DNA from: Acanthamoeba lenticulata
Taxonomy: Eukaryota > Discosea > Longamoebia > Acanthamoebidae
Length of the DNA stretch: 10,036 nt
Assembly (NCBI GenBank): GCA_002179805.1
Contig: NAVB01002909.1
Location: 1-10,036 of the forward strand
Reading direction: 5' to 3'
Below are positions 6,801 through 10,036 of the stretch, in pieces. Under the pieces are notes generated by a model. It did not search any database and was not told the origin of the DNA. It saw only the letters and a program-made list of their open reading frames with translations. Position 1 is the first letter of the stretch. Each line of letters opens with the position of its first letter. The translations under genes were made by a program, and so were the position numbers.

Positions 6801-7554
6801 GCGGACGGTCGTGTGGGCTGCCATCGATGGACGTGCCGTGTGCGGGTTTGCGCTCGAGGATGCGCTTCGTCCCGAAGCGAAGGAGGTCGTCGCCCGCCTC
6901 CAGCGAGGCGGCACGGCCGTGTGGATGCTGAGCGGCGACCAGCCGCGCACTGTGCGCTCAGTGGCGAGCCGCTTGGGCATCGCCGAGGCCCGCGCCGTTG
7001 GCGGCCTCGCTCCGGCGGACAAGGTCGACCGCGTGCGACGGCTGCAGCTCGGCGCCGCCGCTATCGTGGCTTCCGCGTGCGGCCTTCAGGCGAGCACTTC
7101 TGATGACAACGACGGCGACGATGATGACAGCCCGAGCGACAGTGAGCAACAAGAGGGCATGAGGAAGAAGGCCGTCGTTGCGATGGTAGGCGATGGAGTC
7201 AATGACGCGCCGTCGCTGGCGCAGGCCGACGTCGGGGTGGCCGTGGGCAGTGGCACGGACATCGCCATCGCTGCCGGCGACGTCATCCTCTTGCGCGACG
7301 ATCTGCGCGGCGTGCTGCTCATGACCGACCTGGCGCGTCGTGCGCACATCGTCATTGTCGCGAACCTGACCTGGGCGCTCCTGTACAACGCCGTCGCCAT
7401 CCCGCTGGCCGCGGGCGTGCTCTACCCGGGCACGGGCTTCGTCATCCCGCCAGCGGCGGCGGGTCTCTCAGAGATCCTGTCCACCTTGCCCGTCATCCTC
7501 TTCTCGCTCATGCTGCGCCTCTACCGGTTCACTTGCAACGACCCGCCTAATTGA
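3824..7554 (+). CDS. P1B-type heavy-metal (probably copper) transporting ATPase
   Basis: Seven exons: 3824-4369, 4430-4554, 4621-4964, 5033-5224, 5253-5459, 5523-5984, 6050-7554 (1126 aa, all phases consistent). The protein uses ATP to move a soft metal ion across a membrane. Residues 1-182 are hydrophilic and end in a cysteine-pair cluster (C142-C163). Residues 189-255 form a heavy-metal-associated domain with GLDCADCA (C201, C204). A second, HMA-like fold (about 260-335) lacks CxxC. Then come TM segments including LSLGVFLCWLLATPVQF, the A-domain TGES (586-589), the metal-binding CPC in TM6 (C699-C701), DKTGTLT with phosphorylated D743, SEHA (797-800, normally SEHP), MLSGD, and GDGVNDAP (1006-1013). 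TM7 has N1064 and YN (1071-1072). TM8 has E1100-I-L-S-T where copper ATPases have MxxSS. Acidic inserts lie at about 528-549 and 977-995. The start is the first ATG, 72 nt after the RNF113 stop. CPC with YN supports the Cu class, but the TM8 change leaves specificity open. Confidence 0.93.
5225..5252 (+). other. Candidate 28-nt intron (ATPase intron 4)
   Basis: The ATPase frame breaks here: RLMVFPLAG is upstream and LSLGVFLCWLLATPVQF continues in another frame. The 28 nt GTAGAA...ATGCAG join the two perfectly (phase 1). They give VFPLAGLSLGV, which matches the family pattern seen as IIPGLSI in animal copper ATPases. An alternative donor GTCCGT at 5180 would make an ordinary 73-nt intron in the same phase, but would delete 15 residues including this conserved stretch. 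A CTGAT motif at 5231-5235 could serve as branch site. Confidence 0.55.
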
Positions 7555-7561
7555 CCTAATC

Positions 7562-7613
7562 AAGCCACTTGGTATTTGGCCGAAATAAGGGAAAAGCCAC
7601 TCCGCTACTGGCC
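7562..7613 (+). repeat. Imperfect 20-nt direct repeat
   Basis: AAGCCACT...TGGCC occurs at 7562-7581 and again at 7594-7613, with identical ends (8 nt and 5 nt) and a diverged centre, 32 nt apart and just 3' of the ATPase stop. It could be a duplicated 3'-UTR or promoter element, or chance. Confidence 0.35.
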
Positions 7614-7766
7614 AAAATGGAGGAATTCGGTCAAGGCGAACAAAAACGGCAAACATAGTGATGATTACGTGATTCACACGCAGCGACCAGTTCTTTCTCC
7701 GGAGGATTAAAAAGGATCTTCCCATTCAAGTGAAGTACCCAAAGCGAAGCAAACAAACGAACAACG

Positions 7767-7772
7767 CACGTG
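7767..7772. promoter_or_regulatory. CACGTG box abutting the heliorhodopsin start codon
   Basis: A perfect CACGTG palindrome ends at the base before the ATG at 7773. Because it lies in the translated-mRNA leader or at the very promoter, it may be a short-leader promoter element. The same core occurs a few bases upstream of the coiled-coil gene ATG (2491-2500). Confidence 0.3.
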
Positions 7773-8931
7773 ATGGGACGGTGCACGGCCTGGGCGCGCA
7801 AGGTGAGGGACTTCTTCGCGGATGAGCAAGGGGGCGAGGAGACAACCCGAGGAGCTGCCATTGTGGCCCGGGTGGCCAACTCGGTGGTGTTTATGTCCTG
7901 CGGCCGAGAGGAATATGGAGGTCAAGACTACTTCGTTAGCCCCACGCCCAACTGGAAGCTACGACTGTTCAACGTCATTGTGGGAATTATTCAGCTGTGC
8001 ACAGGTGAGTCCCTCTACGTCCACATTTAAAAAGTCACTGTCTTCTCATGACGTTTACGCTTTGCTATTCAGGTGTGGTTATTGCTGGCTTGACGAAGAG
8101 CTCGACCCGCTACCCCTGGTACAGCGACTTTGTCAAGAACTGGCAGACGTCGAGTCCAGACTTCTATGTGCCTGACCCGAAGCAAGTGTCCGATATGGCC
8201 ATTGGCTACTACTCGGCGGTGTTCTTGTGGCTGTCTGCCTTCAACCATCTCCTCTCGGCCCTTCCTGGCGGCTGGCAGCTGTACAAGTACTGGCTCACGC
8301 GCAATCAGAACCACTTCCGATGGATCGAGTACTCGATCTCGGCCAGCATCATGCACGTCATGGGAGCGCAGTTGTCTGGTGCTACCGAGATCCACCTCCT
8401 CTTTGCCATCTTCGTCCTCACAGCAACGACCATGATCTTCGGTTCCATGCATGAGAGGTGAGCGGGTCACCTTGCTGGTCCTGAGTACTCGAGCCTAGTG
8501 ATTGACTTGTTATGGCTCTCGTGCGCAGGGCCAACTGGAAGTACTACGGCTTCTCGAGCAAAGAGCGACCGAGGAACTGGCAGCCTCTCATCAGTGGGTT
8601 TGTGCCTCACCTCGGGGCGTGGCTCATTATCTTGTGCTACTTCTTTCAATCGGCGTCGAACGGCGATCCACCGGGATTCGTGTGGGCCATCATCTTCATC
8701 ATTTTCTTCCTTGTGCGCTCCTGCTCCTCAATGATGAAGTTTGGACGTTCACTTACTTTATCCTGTGGCTCGTGGCAGGACAACACGTTTGCCGTTATGT
8801 TGTGGCTGCAATGGTCCGAATGGGGCATCTTCAAGGAGAACTACATCATCGGTGAGGTTGGGTTTATCATCCTTTCGCTCACCAGCAAACAGCTGCTCGC
8901 CTGGATCAACTATGGAGGCTCTCAACGATGA
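7773..8931 (+). CDS. Heliorhodopsin (retinal-binding seven-helix membrane protein)
   Basis: Four exons: 7773-8004, 8073-8457, 8529-8712, 8779-8931; 317 aa. Introns are GTGAGT...TTCAG (68 nt), GTGAGC...CGCAG (71 nt) and GTGCGC...GGCAG (66 nt, stop-free and in frame, but its removal joins FIIFFL to DNTFAVMLWLQW as the family pattern requires). Seven helices at about residues 65-85, 118-140, 161-182, 184-201, 227-247, 254-281 and 289-312. Helix 3 carries RWIEYSISASIM, whose E163 matches the heliorhodopsin Schiff-base counterion (E107 of the founding member). Helix 7 carries ILSLTSKQLLAWINYGG, whose K304 is the retinal lysine. FNHLLSAL supplies H136 (equivalent to H80). The helix 1 histidine (H23) appears replaced by Q74. 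A 60-residue soluble N-terminal extension of unknown role precedes helix 1. Heliorhodopsins bind retinal, face the membrane opposite to type 1 rhodopsins and have slow photocycles; most show no ion pumping and are thought to be sensors or regulators. I infer a light-responsive role here, and a retinal source is not visible in the window. Confidence 0.9.
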
Positions 8932-9040
8932 ACCCAAGAAAGAAGTCATCAACGTGAGGGAAGAACAACGTTTTATGTACATTTAGAGCTGAGGATTCGG
9001 TTCACTTGATACAAGCAATGAACGACGCAAGTAGTTGATT
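8932..9040. other. Short convergent intergenic region
   Basis: The 109 nt between the stop codons of the heliorhodopsin gene (plus) and the cysteine-rich gene (minus) must hold both 3' ends. No canonical AATAAA is present on either strand; a CATAAA variant on the minus strand at about 8972-8978 is the nearest candidate for the minus-strand gene. Confidence 0.4.
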
Positions 9041-9640
9041 TTACAAGGGAAGTAGGAGATCCTGTTGGCTGTGCTGCGGCCAAGTTGTTGTGGGTCTTCG
9101 CCTTAAACCCAAGTGGCAGAGCGCGAGAGCGGTGAAGCCCAAGACAATGAAACTGGCCAGCCCGGCCACTACCAGCAGAGACCTGGCGTTGTCGGTAAGC
9201 CGACAGGCCGACGAGCGGCAGTCCCGACCGTTGGCGGAACACGCGCAGTCGTACTGGGAACAGTTAGCATCTTGTAGGAGGAGAAAGAGGGCGAGGGGCG
9301 AGAGAAGAGGGTGAATCCGTACTGTACACAGAAAGTTGCTGCGACGGCCGACAGCACACTCGCAGAGTTGGGTGGAAGACATGGTCGCGGCAGCAGACGG
9401 CTCAACACAAGCGGGTAAAGTCGAGACGGCAGTCGTCACATTGAAGCCGTAAGCTTCTGCGCTGACATAGGAGGAGTTGAAGGAACGTGAGCCCAGAGCA
9501 AGGGTTGGAGAACAGGAACCACAAGTACCCGCTGTGACAGAAAAATGATGCATCGATTGTTGATGCAATCCATCGGGCGCGTAGAGGGGACAGAACAACA
9601 AAAAGGCGCCAAGGAGCAATGTCAGTGTTGTCGTGTACAT
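9041..9640 (-). CDS. Small cysteine-rich secreted/type I membrane protein of unknown function
   Basis: Two exons on the minus strand, 9640-9323 and 9253-9041, split by a 69-nt intron (GTACGG...TTCCCAG, phase 0) with a TGCTAAC branch motif 10 nt before the acceptor. The product is 176 aa. Residues 1-21 form a signal peptide (MYTTTLTLLLGAFLLFCPLYA). The predicted extracellular part has 12 cysteines after the signal peptide, as CGSC (40-43), C78, CEC (93-95), C105, CAC (109-111), C118 and C123 plus others, and possible N-glycosylation sites N55 and N67. One membrane helix at about 131-152 is followed by a short basic tail (RRRP). I do not recognise a family; a small surface protein with disulphide-rich modules is consistent. 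The intron is in frame and stop-free, so retention would add 23 residues. The A/C-rich leader ahead of the ATG (CAACCACAAGCGAAC) supports the chosen start. Confidence 0.65.
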   Translation of the reverse strand: MYTTTLTLLLGAFLLFCPLYAPDGLHQQSMHHFSVTAGTCGSCSPTLALGSRSFNSSYVSAEAYGFNVTTAVSTLPACVEPSAAATMSSTQLCECAVGRRSNFLCTVRIHPLLSPLALFLLLQDANCSQYDCACSANGRDCRSSACRLTDNARSLLVVAGLASFIVLGFTALALCHLGLRRRPTTTWPQHSQQDLLLPL

Positions 9641-9972
9641 GTTCGCTTGTGGTTGTTTGAGGTTGGTAAGAGGTTTGCGCAGGACCTCGGTCTTGTTGCC
9701 CTATCCTCCGTTACTTCCTTTGGTACCTCCACGCGACATCTCGTGCAAAACAATGCTGTGATGTCTTTCACGAGAGCGGAGTTGATTGGCCGGAGGTTAA
9801 AAAGATAGCCGTTTCCTGATTGGTCCAGCATTATAGACCGGCTCCGGTTTAGCAAAATATCTTTTTTTTACTTTTTTTTTAGTTGTTTTTGTGGTAAACA
9901 AATTTCTCTGTTTTTTTTTCTTTCTAGAAATATTTTGGCGTGGAAGCCAATTTTCGCACGACGGGGTGGAGG
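9641..9972. promoter_or_regulatory. Divergent intergenic region with poly-T tracts
   Basis: This 332-nt region lies between the minus-strand cysteine-rich gene and a probable plus-strand gene at the right edge. It includes a TTATAG at about 9830-9836 and a low-GC block at 9853-9945 containing T-runs at 9862-9869, 9872-9880 and 9911-9919. The A/T-rich block is in sharp contrast to the GC-rich flanks and is a plausible nucleosome-poor promoter for both genes. No coding potential was recognised. Confidence 0.45.
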
Positions 9973-9979
9973 ATGAGCC

Positions 9980-10036
9980 ATGGCGGGGATGGCGACGCCC
10001 CAGCAGGACGGGCGCGGTGGCCCCTTTACGGAGCTC
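9980..10036 (+). CDS. Probable 5' end of a plus-strand gene, cut by window edge
   Basis: After the T-rich block, GC content jumps and two overlapping ATGs open: 9973 (MSHGGDGDAPAGR...) and 9980 (MAGMATPQQDGRGGPFTEL). Both stay open to the window end. The frame from 9980 looks more protein-like, but the evidence is only the base-composition switch, the start context (gccATGgcg) and the position downstream of a promoter-like region. No function can be assigned. Confidence 0.35.
   Translation, partial: MAGMATPQQDGRGGPFTEL

Larger units (their letters stand above)
7555..7772 (+). promoter_or_regulatory. Intergenic region: ATPase 3' flank and heliorhodopsin promoter/leader
   Basis: This 218-nt gap separates two same-strand genes. 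It is less GC-rich than the flanking exons. It holds an imperfect direct repeat at 7562-7613, no canonical AATAAA, and a purine/A-rich leader at 7738-7766 (cccaaagcgaagcaaacaaa) ending in CACGTG immediately before the heliorhodopsin ATG. No coding sequence was recognised. Confidence 0.45.

Noticed and set aside
8713..8778. Treating this stretch as heliorhodopsin coding sequence
   Set aside because: It is open, but its translation interrupts helix 6 with Ser/Cys-rich residues; removal as a GTGCGC...GGCAG intron restores the family pattern.
3824..8931. A copper-ATPase/heliorhodopsin functional operon
   Set aside because: Eukaryotic neighbours on the same strand separated by 218 nt; adjacency alone does not support a shared function.
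1..10036. Transposon, CRISPR array, tRNA, rRNA or viral insertion
   Set aside because: No terminal repeats, transposase motifs, regular spacer repeats or tRNA-like cloverleaf were recognised; genes are intron-bearing and of uniform composition.

Overview
The window reads as nuclear DNA of a GC-rich, gene-dense protist. The coding regions can be followed only by removing short GT...AG introns (mostly 55-110 nt, two possibly 23-28 nt). Branch-point-like motifs such as CTAAC lie just ahead of several acceptors, and genes sit only tens to a few hundred bases apart. An RNF113/CWC24 splicing factor beside a eukaryotic heavy-metal P-type ATPase and a rhodopsin-family gene excludes a prokaryotic contig. 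An Acanthamoeba-like amoebozoan is my best guess from compactness, base composition and intron style; this is an inference, not shown directly.

Layout. (1) 1-343, minus: 5' end of a major-facilitator transporter gene running off the left edge. (2) 625-2487, minus: a six-exon gene for an unrecognised coiled-coil, probably nuclear protein. (3) 2488-2679: short bidirectional promoter region with an ATCACGTGAT palindrome and a small upstream ORF. (4) 2680-3751, plus: RNF113/CWC24-type CCCH + RING protein, three exons. (5) 3824-7554, plus: a seven-exon P1B heavy-metal ATPase of about 1126 residues, starting 72 nt after the RNF113 stop. (6) 7773-8931, plus: a four-exon heliorhodopsin with retinal lysine K304 and counterion E163. 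(7) 9041-9640, minus: a small two-exon, cysteine-rich, single-pass membrane protein of unknown function, convergent with the heliorhodopsin gene. (8) 9641-9972: intergenic DNA with poly-T tracts. (9) about 9980-10036, plus: probable 5' end of another gene.

Nothing indicates that these genes form one pathway. RNF113 is general splicing machinery, the ATPase exports or compartmentalises a soft metal such as copper, and the heliorhodopsin is presumably a light-responsive membrane protein. The items most worth a second look are the heliorhodopsin itself, the ATPase (cysteine-pair-rich N-terminus, altered TM8 metal motif, HP-motif change), and two ultrashort intron candidates. I see no mobile element, tRNA, rRNA or CRISPR array.
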